From NCBI RefSeq assembly GCF_013362815.1, contig NZ_JABFVK010000004.1, positions 87,216 through 151,215 of the forward strand: a stretch of 64,000 bases of DNA. The letters are read 5' to 3'. A program made the translations under genes and the position numbers. Below the pieces are notes generated by a model, which worked only from the letters and a program-made list of their open reading frames with translations, made no database searches and was not told the DNA's origin. Source of the DNA: Hamadaea sp. GTDB taxonomy: Bacteria; Actinomycetota; Actinomycetes; Mycobacteriales; Micromonosporaceae. Below, one piece after another: positions 16,672 to 27,002 of the stretch (position 1 is the stretch's first letter; every line of letters starts with the position of its first letter).

Positions 16672-16723
16672 CGCCGTGAATACGCCCATCTCAGAACGCA
16701 GGGAACCGGCTTGATCAGGAAGG

Positions 16724-17130
<407 letters not shown>

Positions 17131-17162
17131 TAGTGACAAGGATACTGATCAGGTTCGCCCGG

Positions 17163-17232
17163 AGTCGATCAGGGACCCATGGACACGACACACCGGTCGA
17201 TCACGACGGTAAGTTCATGATCGCGCGGAAAG
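17163..17232 (+). repeat. Dispersed GATC element, family D copy 1
   Basis: A 70 bp element that aligns without gaps to 61950-62019 (roughly 80 percent identical). It shares AGTCGATCAGGGA, CGACACACCGG and GTTCATGATCGCGCGGAAAG at identical spacing. Inverted, related copies are at 26938-27002 and 50229-50299. Here it lies between rnpB and the TauE gene, just upstream of the latter's ribosome site. Confidence 0.8.
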
Positions 17233-17253
17233 GCGGGGCCTGGGGAGGCGCAG

Positions 17254-18015
17254 GTGCAGGCACAGCATGTGGTGGTGTTGCTCGCGGCCGGGTTCGGCGC
17301 GGGTGCGGTGAACGCCGCCGCCGGCGGGGGTTCGCTCATCAGTTTTCCGGCGCTGATCGCGACCGGTTTGCCGCCGAAAATCGCGAACGTCACGAATTCG
17401 GTGGCGGTCTGCCCGGGGTATCTCGCGAGCGTCGCGGGGAGTTGGCGCGACGTCGGCGACGAGCGGCGTACGTTGCTGCGGTTGTTGCCCACGATCGCGC
17501 TCGGCACGGCCACCGGCTGCGCGCTACTGCTGGTCACGTCGGCGGAGGCGTTCGAGCGGGTGGTTCCGTTCCTGGTGCTCGCGGCCGCCGCGGTGCTCGC
17601 CTTCCAGGATCGGCTCAAGGCAGTGGTGGGTCATCCCCATCAGATGAGTACGCGTAAACGGGCGGTCGCGCTGCACGGTCTGGTCGGGCTGGGCTGTGTG
17701 TACGGCGGGTACTTCGGAGCCGCGCTCGGTGTGATGCTGGTGGCGGTGCTTGGGCTGCTCGTCGACGGTTCGCTCAGGCAGATCACCGCGATGAAGAACG
17801 TGGTCTCCGCCGCCGAGGGGCTCGTGACGATCGCGTACTTCGCCGTCTTCGCGGATGTCCAGTGGTCTGCGGTCGCACTGCTCGCCCCGGCGACGATTGC
17901 GGGCGGGTACGCGGGCGCGCGGATCGCCCGGCGGATTCCGCAGCGGATCCTGCGGGCCGGCATCGTCGCGTACGCCGTCGTAATCGCGGGAATCCTGTTC
18001 GTCCGCGCCTTCTGA
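17254..18015 (+). CDS. TauE/SafE-family sulfite or organosulfur exporter
   Basis: 253 residues with about eight hydrophobic helices. The start is GTG 17254 behind a GGGGAGG ribosome site. The TauE signature is visible at the N-terminus (GAGAVNAAAGGGSLISFPAL) and in the internal repeat (VGLGCVYGGYFGAALGVMLV). These membrane proteins move sulfite, sulfonates or other anions out of the cell; the substrate here is unknown. The next gene starts 41 bp downstream and may be co-transcribed. Confidence 0.9.
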   Translation: MQAQHVVVLLAAGFGAGAVNAAAGGGSLISFPALIATGLPPKIANVTNSVAVCPGYLASVAGSWRDVGDERRTLLRLLPTIALGTATGCALLLVTSAEAFERVVPFLVLAAAAVLAFQDRLKAVVGHPHQMSTRKRAVALHGLVGLGCVYGGYFGAALGVMLVAVLGLLVDGSLRQITAMKNVVSAAEGLVTIAYFAVFADVQWSAVALLAPATIAGGYAGARIARRIPQRILRAGIVAYAVVIAGILFVRAF

Positions 18016-18056
18016 ACACAGCCGAAGCGATCTACCATCGTCGAAGGAGAAGGGCG

Positions 18057-19103
18057 GTGCCAATGTCTACTTCGGTCTCCGATCGCGACCATCTGATCGC
18101 GGCCGCGCTGAGCCTCGTCGCCATCGGCGGGTTGCACCTCGACGGGTGGGCGCACGCCAATCGGCCGGGGCTGGAGACCTTCTTCACGCCGTGGCACGCC
18201 GTCCTCTACTCCGGTTTCCTTCTGACCGCCGGGTGGCTCGTCCTGCTCGGCGTACGCCTCGGGGGCCGCAGCGCCGGCCCGCTCGCCTGGTGGAGTGCAC
18301 TGCCTAAGGCGTACAAGTCGGGGATCGTGGGGGTGGCGGTCTTCGCCGCCGGCGGTGCGGGCGACATGCTGTGGCACACGCTTTTCGGTGTCGAGACGGG
18401 CGTGGACGCGCTGTTGAGCCCCACGCACCTGGTGTTGCTCGTGGGCGGGATGCTGTTGTTCTCCTCGCCTGCGGTGGCCGCGGCGCGCGACTTCACCGGA
18501 CGGTGGCCGGGCGTCGTGGCGATTGCGCTTTCGACGGCGTCGGTGGCCGGGGCCGGCGCGTTCTTCCTGAGCTATCTGGAGGTCTTCCAGTGGCCGCGGG
18601 CGTCGCAGCTCTACGTGCCCAACGGGCCGAACGAGGGCAGCGCGGTGCTGGGCTTCGGCGGATATCTGGCGAATACCGCGGCGATTCTCGTGGCGATCCT
18701 GCTGCTGCGGCGATTCCTGGATCGCGCGCCGCTCGGCGTGCTCACCGCGGTGACCGCCACAGTGTCGATCGGCGGCGCGGCGTTCACCGAATTCGCCTAT
18801 CCGGCCCCGATCGTGGGCGCGATCGCCGGTGCGGTGGTGGCCGACGCAGCGCTCGCCTTCGTGCCATGGCCCTGGGACCGCTGGCTCGTGCTGGGTGCGC
18901 TCGCTCCGCTCGCGATTTGGAGTGGGCAGCTCATCGGCGTCGAGGTGAGCGTCGGAATCGGCTGGACAGTGGAGTTGTGGGCCGGCGTCGTCGCACTTTG
19001 TGGTCTCGCCGGGCTGAGTCTGGCCCTGCTCACCCGCCCGCGTGACGTTCCGGCGGCGCGTCGCGACGAGCCGATCGCGGCCGAAGCCACCCTCGTCGGG
19101 TGA
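18057..19103 (+). CDS. Polytopic membrane protein of unknown function
   Basis: 348 residues from GTG 18057, which has AAGGAG 7 nt upstream; ATG 18063 is a less well spaced alternative. About nine hydrophobic helices are visible. An N-terminal HLDGWAHANRPGLETFFTPW motif rich in His/Trp and a later GDMLWHTLFGVETGVDALLS suggest metal or heme contact, as seen in membrane proteins linked to copper or cytochrome biology, but no family can be named. The C-terminal tail is short and charged. Confidence 0.75.
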   Translation: MPMSTSVSDRDHLIAAALSLVAIGGLHLDGWAHANRPGLETFFTPWHAVLYSGFLLTAGWLVLLGVRLGGRSAGPLAWWSALPKAYKSGIVGVAVFAAGGAGDMLWHTLFGVETGVDALLSPTHLVLLVGGMLLFSSPAVAAARDFTGRWPGVVAIALSTASVAGAGAFFLSYLEVFQWPRASQLYVPNGPNEGSAVLGFGGYLANTAAILVAILLLRRFLDRAPLGVLTAVTATVSIGGAAFTEFAYPAPIVGAIAGAVVADAALAFVPWPWDRWLVLGALAPLAIWSGQLIGVEVSVGIGWTVELWAGVVALCGLAGLSLALLTRPRDVPAARRDEPIAAEATLVG

Positions 19104-19374
19104 TGCGCGCCCGGCCTCCCTTGTCGACGGCCGAACGCTGATTCCGCGCTGCCGCAGCGCTTTTCACCGCGTACGCCGAATGGTGCGAGTCGCCATTCGG
19201 CCGTCCGTCCAACATCGCCGGAGAAAAGAATTCTCCGATTTTTCGCTGAAATACACACACATGGCCGAATTGCGATGCATAGTGACGTTGAGCAACAGCG
19301 GCAAAAGTGCCGAGGTTGCACAAACGTCCGCAGCGGGCGAAGGGCCTGTCGGACACATCCGTGAGGAGGAGACG

Positions 19375-19992
19375 ATGGCCGAAGCTAAGAAGGCCACCCG
19401 ACCGGCGGCGAAGAAGACCACCGCCAAGAAGACGGCGGCCAAGGCGCCGGCCGGCCGCGCCGCAGCGGTCAAGAAGTCCGCCGCGGCGAAGAAGACGACG
19501 GCGAAGAAGACCACCGCTGCTGCGAAGAAGACGACGGCCGCGAAGAAGACCGCCGCCAAGAAGACGACGGCGAAGAAGACGATGGCCGCCAAGAAGACCA
19601 CCGCGAAGCGGGTGACTGCGGCGGTGAAGAAGTCGACCCGTCCCGCGGCGAAGAAGACCACCGCCGCGAAGAAGGCGGCGGCGAAGAAGACCACGCGTCC
19701 GGCCGCCAAGAAGACCACCGCTGCTAAGAAGACCACCGCGGCGGCGAAGAAGACCACCGCGGCGGCGAAGAAGACCACGGCCGTCAAGAAGACCACCGCG
19801 GCTGCGAAGAAGACGACGGCCGCGAAGAAGACCACGGCCAAGAAGACGGCCGCGAAGAAGACCACGCGTCCGGCCGCCAAGAAGACCACCGCGGCGAAGA
19901 AGACGACGCGCCCGGCCGCGAAGAAGACCACGGCCAAGAAGACGGCCGCGAAGAAGACCACCGCGAAGCGGACTACCTCGCGTATGCGCTGA
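19375..19992 (+). CDS. Histone H1-like Lys/Ala/Thr-rich DNA-binding protein
   Basis: 205 residues from ATG 19375, with a strong GAGGAGGA ribosome site. After a short lead (MAEAKKATRPAAKK) the whole protein is imperfect AAKKTT repeats, highly basic and disordered. The final TTSRMR tail breaks the pattern. It resembles eukaryotic H1 tails and the C-terminal domain of actinobacterial HupS/HBsu-like proteins, but has no folded HU domain. It probably coats DNA non-specifically. The 270 bp upstream is unusually AT-rich and holds a small palindrome (GGAGAA-N5-TTCTCC near 19220); it is probably the promoter. Confidence 0.85.
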   Translation: MAEAKKATRPAAKKTTAKKTAAKAPAGRAAAVKKSAAAKKTTAKKTTAAAKKTTAAKKTAAKKTTAKKTMAAKKTTAKRVTAAVKKSTRPAAKKTTAAKKAAAKKTTRPAAKKTTAAKKTTAAAKKTTAAAKKTTAVKKTTAAAKKTTAAKKTTAKKTAAKKTTRPAAKKTTAAKKTTRPAAKKTTAKKTAAKKTTAKRTTSRMR

Positions 19993-20078
19993 TGTCCGAC
20001 GGGCCGCCGGATGCACGGCCGGCGGCCCGCTGCATGTCTCGACCCGCGTCGGGTGCACGGCACTGGTAGGAATGTGCC

Positions 20079-21464
20079 GTGGTCACCCGACGCGTTTTCG
20101 CCTCCGCCATCGACTTCGGCCCCCTGCGCGCGGAGCTTCATCTGCCCGACTCGTTCCCGTCCGCGGCCCAGGCCGAGGCTGAGGCCAGTGCCGCCGCCCC
20201 CAAGCTGCCCGCGCTCGACCGGACCGACGTCGAGTTCGTCACGATCGACCCGCCCGGCTCGCGGGACCTCGATCAAGCGGTCTGCCTGCGGCGCCGCGGT
20301 TCCGGTTTTCAGGTGTGGTACGCCATCGCCGACGTCCTGAGCGCGGTGCCCAGCGGGGGCGCCCTGGAAGCCGAGACGTGGAAACGGGGGCAGACCGTCT
20401 ACCTGCCCGACGGCAATGTGCCGTTGCACCCCGTCGTGCTCAGCGAAGGCGCGGCCAGCCTCCTGCCGGAGCAGGAACGGGCCGCCGTCGTGTGGACGAT
20501 CGACCTCGACTCGAACGGTGTCACCGAGGGCGTGCACGTCGAACGGGCTCGCGTACGCAGCCGCGCGAAGCTCGCGTACGCGAACGTGCAGCGCGAGGTG
20601 GATCAGGACAAGCTGCCGGAGTCGATCGCACTACTGCCCGAGATCGGCCGCCTCCTCGTCGAGCAGGGTCTCCAGCGTGGGGCGATCAACCTGCCGATGC
20701 CCGAGCAGGACGTCGTGGTCAGTAAGTCGGGCTGGCGGCTGGAACTGCGCCCGCCGCTGCCGGTGGAGGAGTGGAACGCGCAGATCTCGCTGCTCACCGG
20801 CATGGCGGCGGCCCAGCTGATGCTGCGCGGCGGAGTCGGACTGCTCCGAACGATGCCATATCCGACGCCGGAGGCGCTGAGCAAGCTGCGTACGGCAGCG
20901 GCCGGGCTCGGGATCGAGTGGCCCGCCGAAGTGAGCGTCGGCCGGGTCCTCGCCGGTCTCGACCCGAAGAACCCCCGGGCCGCCGCGTTCATCGACCAGA
21001 CCGCTGAGACGCTGCGTGGAGCCGGATACACCGCGTTCGACGGCGTACGCCCGGAGCAGACCGACCATGGCGGCGTCGCCGGGGCGTACGCGCACGTGAC
21101 GGCCCCGTTGCGCCGCCTGGCCGACCGGTACGCCACCGAAGCGGCCCTGGCCGTCTACGAAGGCCGTCCGGTGCCCGACGAGATCCGGGCGGCGCTGCCG
21201 AAGCTGCCCGAGGTGATGGCGGAGACGGGGCGGATCGCCTCCGCCGCCGACCGGGGTGCGATCGACCTCGCCGAGGCGCTGCTGCTGAAGGATCGGGTGG
21301 GCGAGGTCTTCGACGCCGCCGTGGTCGACGACGACCAGATCGCGCTCGACGAGCCGCCGGTACGCGCCCGCTGCTCGGGCGACCTCAAGCCCGGTGAGCG
21401 GGTGCGGGCTCGGCTCACCGACGCCGACCCCGTCAAGCGGCTGGTGCGCTTCACTGCTGTATAG
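20079..21464 (+). CDS. RNB-domain exoribonuclease (RNase II/R family)
   Basis: 461 residues from GTG 20079. The RNB catalytic domain carries the metal-binding DPPGSRDLDQAVCLRR segment (the acidic cluster of RNase II) and a later VTAPLRRLADRYATEAAL motif that ends the RNB fold. It lacks the N-terminal cold-shock domains of E. coli RNase R and has only a short C-terminal S1-like part. It should degrade single-stranded RNA 3' to 5'. It is followed by a palindromic repeat. Confidence 0.92.
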   Translation: MVTRRVFASAIDFGPLRAELHLPDSFPSAAQAEAEASAAAPKLPALDRTDVEFVTIDPPGSRDLDQAVCLRRRGSGFQVWYAIADVLSAVPSGGALEAETWKRGQTVYLPDGNVPLHPVVLSEGAASLLPEQERAAVVWTIDLDSNGVTEGVHVERARVRSRAKLAYANVQREVDQDKLPESIALLPEIGRLLVEQGLQRGAINLPMPEQDVVVSKSGWRLELRPPLPVEEWNAQISLLTGMAAAQLMLRGGVGLLRTMPYPTPEALSKLRTAAAGLGIEWPAEVSVGRVLAGLDPKNPRAAAFIDQTAETLRGAGYTAFDGVRPEQTDHGGVAGAYAHVTAPLRRLADRYATEAALAVYEGRPVPDEIRAALPKLPEVMAETGRIASAADRGAIDLAEALLLKDRVGEVFDAAVVDDDQIALDEPPVRARCSGDLKPGERVRARLTDADPVKRLVRFTAV

Positions 21465-21477
21465 CGCTCTCTCTTTC

Positions 21478-21542
21478 GCTGCAGATCACGGTTACCCATG
21501 CTTCCCGACCGCTCGGAAGCATGCGTAACCGTGATCTGCAGC
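21478..21542. repeat. 28 bp palindrome, family A copy 2
   Basis: Arms at 21478-21505 and 21515-21542 pair with one mismatch. Apart from one base and the loop, the sequence equals the element at 5491-5555. It starts 14 bp after the RNB stop codon and ends 46 bp before the F420 reductase gene. Confidence 0.9.
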
Positions 21543-21587
21543 GGTCTCGCTGGAGCCGGCCGGATACCCGCCGGTAGGGTCGGACGC

Positions 21588-22280
21588 ATGGCTCTCGACG
21601 CGATCTCCCTGCCCGACGTCTCCGGTCTGACGGTCGGCATCCTCGGCGGCACCGGTGACCAGGGACGAGGGCTGGCGTACCGGCTCGCCCGGGCGGGCCA
21701 GCGGATCGTCATCGGCTCCCGGTCGGCCGAGCGGGCCGGTGCGGCCGCCGCGGAGATCGCCGCGCTGGCCGGGCAGACGGCCGACGTCACAGGTGCTGAC
21801 AACGCCGCCGTCGCCGCCGGGTCGGACATCGTGATCGTCGCCGTGCCGTGGGACGGCCACGGAGAGCTGCTGACTTCGCTGCGCGAGCCGCTCGCGGGCA
21901 AGCTCGTCGTCGACTGCGTGAATCCGCTCGGCTTCGACAAGCAGGGGCCGTACGCGTTGCGCGTACCGGAGGGGAGTGCGGCCGAACAGGCGGCGGCGCT
22001 GCTGCCGGACTCGACCGTGTGCGCCGCCTTCCACCATGTGAGCGCCGCTCTGCTGGCCGACCCGGAGGTCGCCGCGATGCAGCTGGACGTGCTCGTGCTC
22101 GGGGAGGAACGGGAAAAGGTCGCCGTCGTGCAGGCCCTCGCGAATCGCATTCCCGGCATGCGCGGGGTGTATGCCGGCCGTCTCCGGAATGCGCATCAGA
22201 TCGAGGCGTTCACCGCCAATCTGATCGCCATCAACAAGCGATACAAGTCGCACGCCGGTATTCGCGTCACCGACGTCTGA
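21588..22280 (+). CDS. npdG: NADPH-dependent F420 reductase
   Basis: 230 residues from ATG 21588. The N-terminal Rossmann motif is VGILGGTGDQGRGLAYRLA, followed by GSRSAERA for NADP phosphate recognition. A conserved VDCVNPLGF and the C-terminal AHQIEAFTANLIAINKRYK are typical of F420:NADP oxidoreductases. The enzyme moves hydride between NADPH and the deazaflavin F420, supplying F420H2 to actinobacterial reductases. It is a single gene bounded by a palindrome upstream and a terminator downstream. Confidence 0.93.
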   Translation: MALDAISLPDVSGLTVGILGGTGDQGRGLAYRLARAGQRIVIGSRSAERAGAAAAEIAALAGQTADVTGADNAAVAAGSDIVIVAVPWDGHGELLTSLREPLAGKLVVDCVNPLGFDKQGPYALRVPEGSAAEQAAALLPDSTVCAAFHHVSAALLADPEVAAMQLDVLVLGEEREKVAVVQALANRIPGMRGVYAGRLRNAHQIEAFTANLIAINKRYKSHAGIRVTDV

Positions 22281-22295
22281 CGGCTCAATGAGAAA

Positions 22296-22320
22296 GCCCC
22301 GGCCGGAGCCGGGGCCCTTT
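22296..22320 (+). terminator. Rho-independent terminator between npdG and panB
   Basis: An 8 bp GC stem (22296-22303 with 22308-22315), a CGGA tetraloop and a trailing CCTTT, with an AAAG run on the other side. It can act in both directions for the convergent npdG and panB genes. Confidence 0.8.
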
Positions 22321-22324
22321 CGAT

Positions 22325-23161
22325 TTAGAAAGTATGTTCGGATGCGGGGAACACTCCGCCCCGGACTTCTTCGGCGTACTGCTTGACCGCGTCGGTCAGC
22401 ACGGTGTTCAGGTCGGCGTACCGCTTCACGAAGCGCGGCGCCGGTCCGGTACGCAGTCCGGCCATGTCCTGCCAGACCAGCACCTGGGCGTCGCAGTCGG
22501 GGCCGGCGCCGATCCCGATGGTGGGGATGTCGAGCTCGTGGGTGACCTGCTTGGCGACCTCGCCCGGAACCATCTCCAGGACGACGGAGAACGCGCCGGC
22601 TTCGGCGACCGCCCGGGCGTCGGCGAGGATCTGCTCAGCTGTGTCGCCGCGGCCCTGCACCCGGTATCCGCCCAGCACGTGCTCACTCTGCGGGGTGAAT
22701 CCGATGTGCGCCATGACCGGTACGCCGGCCTGCGTGAGCGCCTCGATCGCAGCGGCACTGCGCCGGCCGCCTTCGAGCTTCACGGCGTGACAGCCGCCCT
22801 CCTTGAGGAACCGTACGCCGGTGCGCAGCGCCTGGGTGGGGCCTTCCTCGTAGGAGCCGAACGGCAGGTCCCCGACGACGAGAGCGCGCTTGGTCGCCCG
22901 GGTCACCGCGCGTACCAGGGGGAGTAGTTCGTCGACCGTCACCGGCAAGGTCGTCTCGTAGCCGAAGACGTTGTTGGCGGCCGAATCGCCGACCAGCAGC
23001 ACGGGGATTCCCGCGGAGTCGAAAAGCGCGGCGGTGTACTGGTCATAGGAGGTGAGCATCGCCCACTTCTCCCCGCGTTCCTTCGCCAGCAGCAGATCAC
23101 GGGTGCGTACGCGCTTGGTGGCGGGCCCGCCGTAGAGGGACGGGACTTCTGACTGGGACAT
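22325..23161 (-). CDS. panB: 3-methyl-2-oxobutanoate hydroxymethyltransferase (ketopantoate hydroxymethyltransferase)
   Basis: 278 residues from ATG 23161, which has GGAG 6 nt upstream; an ATG at 23173 is also in frame. It catalyses the first step of pantothenate synthesis, adding a hydroxymethyl group from methylenetetrahydrofolate to 2-oxoisovalerate. The TIM-barrel signatures are [34 protein letters not shown] (metal and substrate Asp) and [20 protein letters not shown]. No other pan gene is nearby. Upstream are two small palindromes, TTGCGCAA (23228-23235) and AACCGGCCGGTT (23234-23245), which may be regulatory. Confidence 0.95.
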   Translation of the reverse strand: MSQSEVPSLYGGPATKRVRTRDLLLAKERGEKWAMLTSYDQYTAALFDSAGIPVLLVGDSAANNVFGYETTLPVTVDELLPLVRAVTRATKRALVVGDLPFGSYEEGPTQALRTGVRFLKEGGCHAVKLEGGRRSAAAIEALTQAGVPVMAHIGFTPQSEHVLGGYRVQGRGDTAEQILADARAVAEAGAFSVVLEMVPGEVAKQVTHELDIPTIGIGAGPDCDAQVLVWQDMAGLRTGPAPRFVKRYADLNTVLTDAVKQYAEEVRGGVFPASEHTF

Positions 23162-23289
23162 CGGCGTCTCCATGGGTGTGTCTCGAGGCCGCGAGGTGCG
23201 GTCCCCGGATGAGGTGATCGTCCCACTTTGCGCAACCGGCCGGTTAACCTTCGTGCAACATCTCACAGCCACCTCGGCGGTCTGCTAGC

Positions 23290-23354
23290 GCGCTGGATCA
23301 CGGATCACGGTCGAATCACGGTGCAAGATTCGACCGTGATCCCTGATCCAGCGC
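23290..23354. repeat. Dispersed GATC palindrome, family B copy 2
   Basis: 28 bp arms (23290-23317 and 23327-23354) with one mismatch and a 9 nt loop. Unlike most copies it lies between divergent genes, upstream of both panB and ettA, where a terminator would not be expected. Confidence 0.85.
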
Positions 23355-23438
23355 CGTAGGGGCGGCCGTGAGGAAGAAACCGGGGCGTGGAAAGATTGAC
23401 GGGATATCCGATCCGATACCCAGGGGGTTGGCCCGACC

Positions 23439-25115
<1,677 letters not shown>

Positions 25116-25122
25116 CCCGACC

Positions 25123-25533
25123 TTGAGTAAGCGGTTCGTCTACCACGTCAGCCTCCGCTGGTCCGACCTGGACGCCTACGGCCATGTCAACAACGCGCGC
25201 TTCCTCACGCTTTACGAGGAGGCGCGGGTGGCGATGATGTTCGTGGGCGCCCGGTCGGCCGGCTTGGCGACGTTCGAGGAAGGCATCGTCGTCTCCCGGC
25301 ACGAGGTCGACTACCTGCGCCCGGTGGACTACGGCGATCCGGTCCGGATCGAGATGTGGATCGACGAGCTGCGGCCGTCCCGGTTCACCGTCTGCTACGA
25401 GCTTTTCGACGGCGACGTCCTGGCCAGCCGGGCGCGGTCCATCCTGGTCCCGTTCGACCTGGACAAGGGCCGTCCGCGCCGGCTTTCCGATGCCGAGCAG
25501 GAGTTTCTGCAGCCGTGGATCTCCGCTTCCTAG
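25123..25533 (+). CDS. Hotdog-fold acyl-CoA thioesterase
   Basis: 136 residues from TTG 25123, close behind ettA. The 4HBT signature RWSDLDAYGHVNNARFLTLYEEAR is split here as RWSDLDAYGHVNN and ARFLTLYEEAR; the active-site Asp is in the first part. It probably hydrolyses acyl-CoA or a similar thioester. It overlaps the next gene by 19 bp, so the three genes from ettA onward look like one transcript. The physiological substrate is unknown. Confidence 0.88.
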   Translation: MSKRFVYHVSLRWSDLDAYGHVNNARFLTLYEEARVAMMFVGARSAGLATFEEGIVVSRHEVDYLRPVDYGDPVRIEMWIDELRPSRFTVCYELFDGDVLASRARSILVPFDLDKGRPRRLSDAEQEFLQPWISAS

Positions 25534-26150
25534 CCCGGCTCGCCCGGTTCGACCCACAGGCCCTGGTCCGCGTGCGGCCGGCGGGTCCGAACCAGGTCGC
25601 CCTCTGGGGCAGGCTGCCGTGGGGGGTCCTGGTCACGCGTACCGCCGAGGGCTTCACGTCGGCCGACCGCACGTTCGCGGTGGCCGATCTGCTGGCTGGC
25701 GCCGAGCATCCGCGAACGCGCGACAGCGAGTGGCGGTGGGCGCTGCCGTCGGCGGCCGCGAAGTCCGTCGAGCTTCTGCCCGCCCAAGTGGTACGCGATA
25801 TCGCCCGAGCGGCGGCGGAGACCCTGCGCCAGGCGTCCACCGGTGGCGTCGGTGGCCAAGCCGTGGGGTCCCGGCGGTTGCGGGACGCGTTGCTGGATCA
25901 CGTGGCCATCACGGTCACCGTCGACGCCGCCGACTGGTCCGGCCGGCCGATCGAGGTGCCGCAACGGCTCGTTCAGGCCGTCACCAGGATGGGACTGCTG
26001 GACACTGAAGACGTCGATCTGGCCGCCCGTGACGCGACTGTGACTGCCGATGCGGTCGACGTGGTGGTGTCCGGACCGTGGATCGGGCTGTCCGCTCCGG
26101 GGGGCATCGCTTGGTATCGGCCGTCTGCGCCGACGCTGCGCCCCTTGTGA
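25515..26150 (+). CDS. Conserved hypothetical protein following ettA-thioesterase
   Basis: 211 residues from GTG 25515, overlapping the thioesterase end in another frame. There is no signal peptide or membrane helix. Internal features are VALWGRLPWGVLVTRTAEGF near the start and VSGPWIGLSAPGGIAWYRPS at the end. I recognise no domain. The tight overlap suggests a role coupled to its neighbours, but this is inference. Confidence 0.75.
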   Translation: MDLRFLARLARFDPQALVRVRPAGPNQVALWGRLPWGVLVTRTAEGFTSADRTFAVADLLAGAEHPRTRDSEWRWALPSAAAKSVELLPAQVVRDIARAAAETLRQASTGGVGGQAVGSRRLRDALLDHVAITVTVDAADWSGRPIEVPQRLVQAVTRMGLLDTEDVDLAARDATVTADAVDVVVSGPWIGLSAPGGIAWYRPSAPTLRPL

Positions 26151-26348
26151 AAGCTGTCGCGGAAACCTCGCGCTCCTTGCCAACCCTTACGCAACTACGT
26201 TGCGCCATCGGCCATTCGGCCCATCATCGCTGAACCGAACGGATCGTGGATGCGGTTGGGGGGCTGCCAGAACTCGTACTTCCAGGTAACGTTCAGCCTC
26301 GGGATCACACGCAAGGTAACCGTTCGGATCCATAGAGGAGCGCGAGCA

Positions 26349-26936
26349 ATGCCGTGGTGGTCAGTTGCGTCATGGTTTACGCCAAGTCGTTCGTTGCGCC
26401 ATCACACGGGGGATCACGAGACGTCGCTGCGGTCTGCCGCATGCGAGGATCTCGGCCGGACCGCATTCGCCGTCCCGGATGACCTTTCCACGCTCGACCT
26501 CGGGCCGGCACCGGGAGCGATCGCTCCGGTGACGCTTTCCCGAGTCGCCACCGCGTTAAACCTTCTCGATGTCCGATATCTCTCCGACGGGTTCGGCAAC
26601 CTCCTCGCGATGTGGGAGCGGCACGCGCTGCTGTACACAATGGAGGGACCCGATGACGAGATCCTGGTGATCCGGGCTCGGCCGCACGCCACTGTGCCGA
26701 TCGACTTCGCCGATCGGGCGTACCGGGCGGTCAACGAGTGGAACCACGTCAACCGGTTCGCCAAGGCGTACGTGGGGGATCCGACCGACGGCGGGCAACT
26801 GCCGATCTACGCCGAGACCCAGGTCCCGCTCAGTGCGGGGGCCCACGACGCGTTGCTCGTCGAACTGGTCGAATGTGGAGCGTCGGTCGCGACCGAGTTC
26901 GTCGACTGGCTGCATTCCGAGGCCGCCCTCATCTAA
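26349..26936 (+). CDS. YbjN-domain protein
   Basis: 195 residues from ATG 26349, with a GAGGAG-type ribosome site. The YbjN fold (type III secretion chaperone-like) is recognisable in RVATALNLLDVRYLSDGFGN, RAYRAVNEWNHVNRFAKAYV and the PIYAETQVPLSAG strand. YbjN proteins are small sensory or chaperone-like proteins of uncertain function, common in actinobacteria. The upstream 200 bp contains no gene. Confidence 0.85.
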   Translation: MPWWSVASWFTPSRSLRHHTGDHETSLRSAACEDLGRTAFAVPDDLSTLDLGPAPGAIAPVTLSRVATALNLLDVRYLSDGFGNLLAMWERHALLYTMEGPDDEILVIRARPHATVPIDFADRAYRAVNEWNHVNRFAKAYVGDPTDGGQLPIYAETQVPLSAGAHDALLVELVECGASVATEFVDWLHSEAALI

Positions 26937-26937
26937 C

Positions 26938-27002
26938 CGTTGATCATGAACCTAGGGTTCCATCCGTCGGTGTGTCACCGCCCCTAAGGCCATGATCAAA
27001 CG
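26938..27002 (-). repeat. Dispersed GATC element, family D copy 2
   Basis: The outer arms CGTTGATCATG (26938-26948) and CATGATCAAACG (26991-27002) pair. Read on the minus strand it contains GACACACCG and TTCATGATCAACG in the same order as the copies at 17163 and 61950. It lies exactly between the stop codons of the convergent YbjN and propeller genes. Confidence 0.7.

Noticed and set aside
19164..20537. Long minus-strand open frame over the histone-like gene, rich in VVFFAAVVF
   Set aside because: It is the antisense shadow of the AAKKTT repeat; its hydrophobic pattern comes from the reverse complement of Lys/Ala/Thr codons and it has no ribosome site.
22325..23272. Longer panB start at 23272
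   Set aside because: Extra residues are not in the family and the ribosome site is near 23161.
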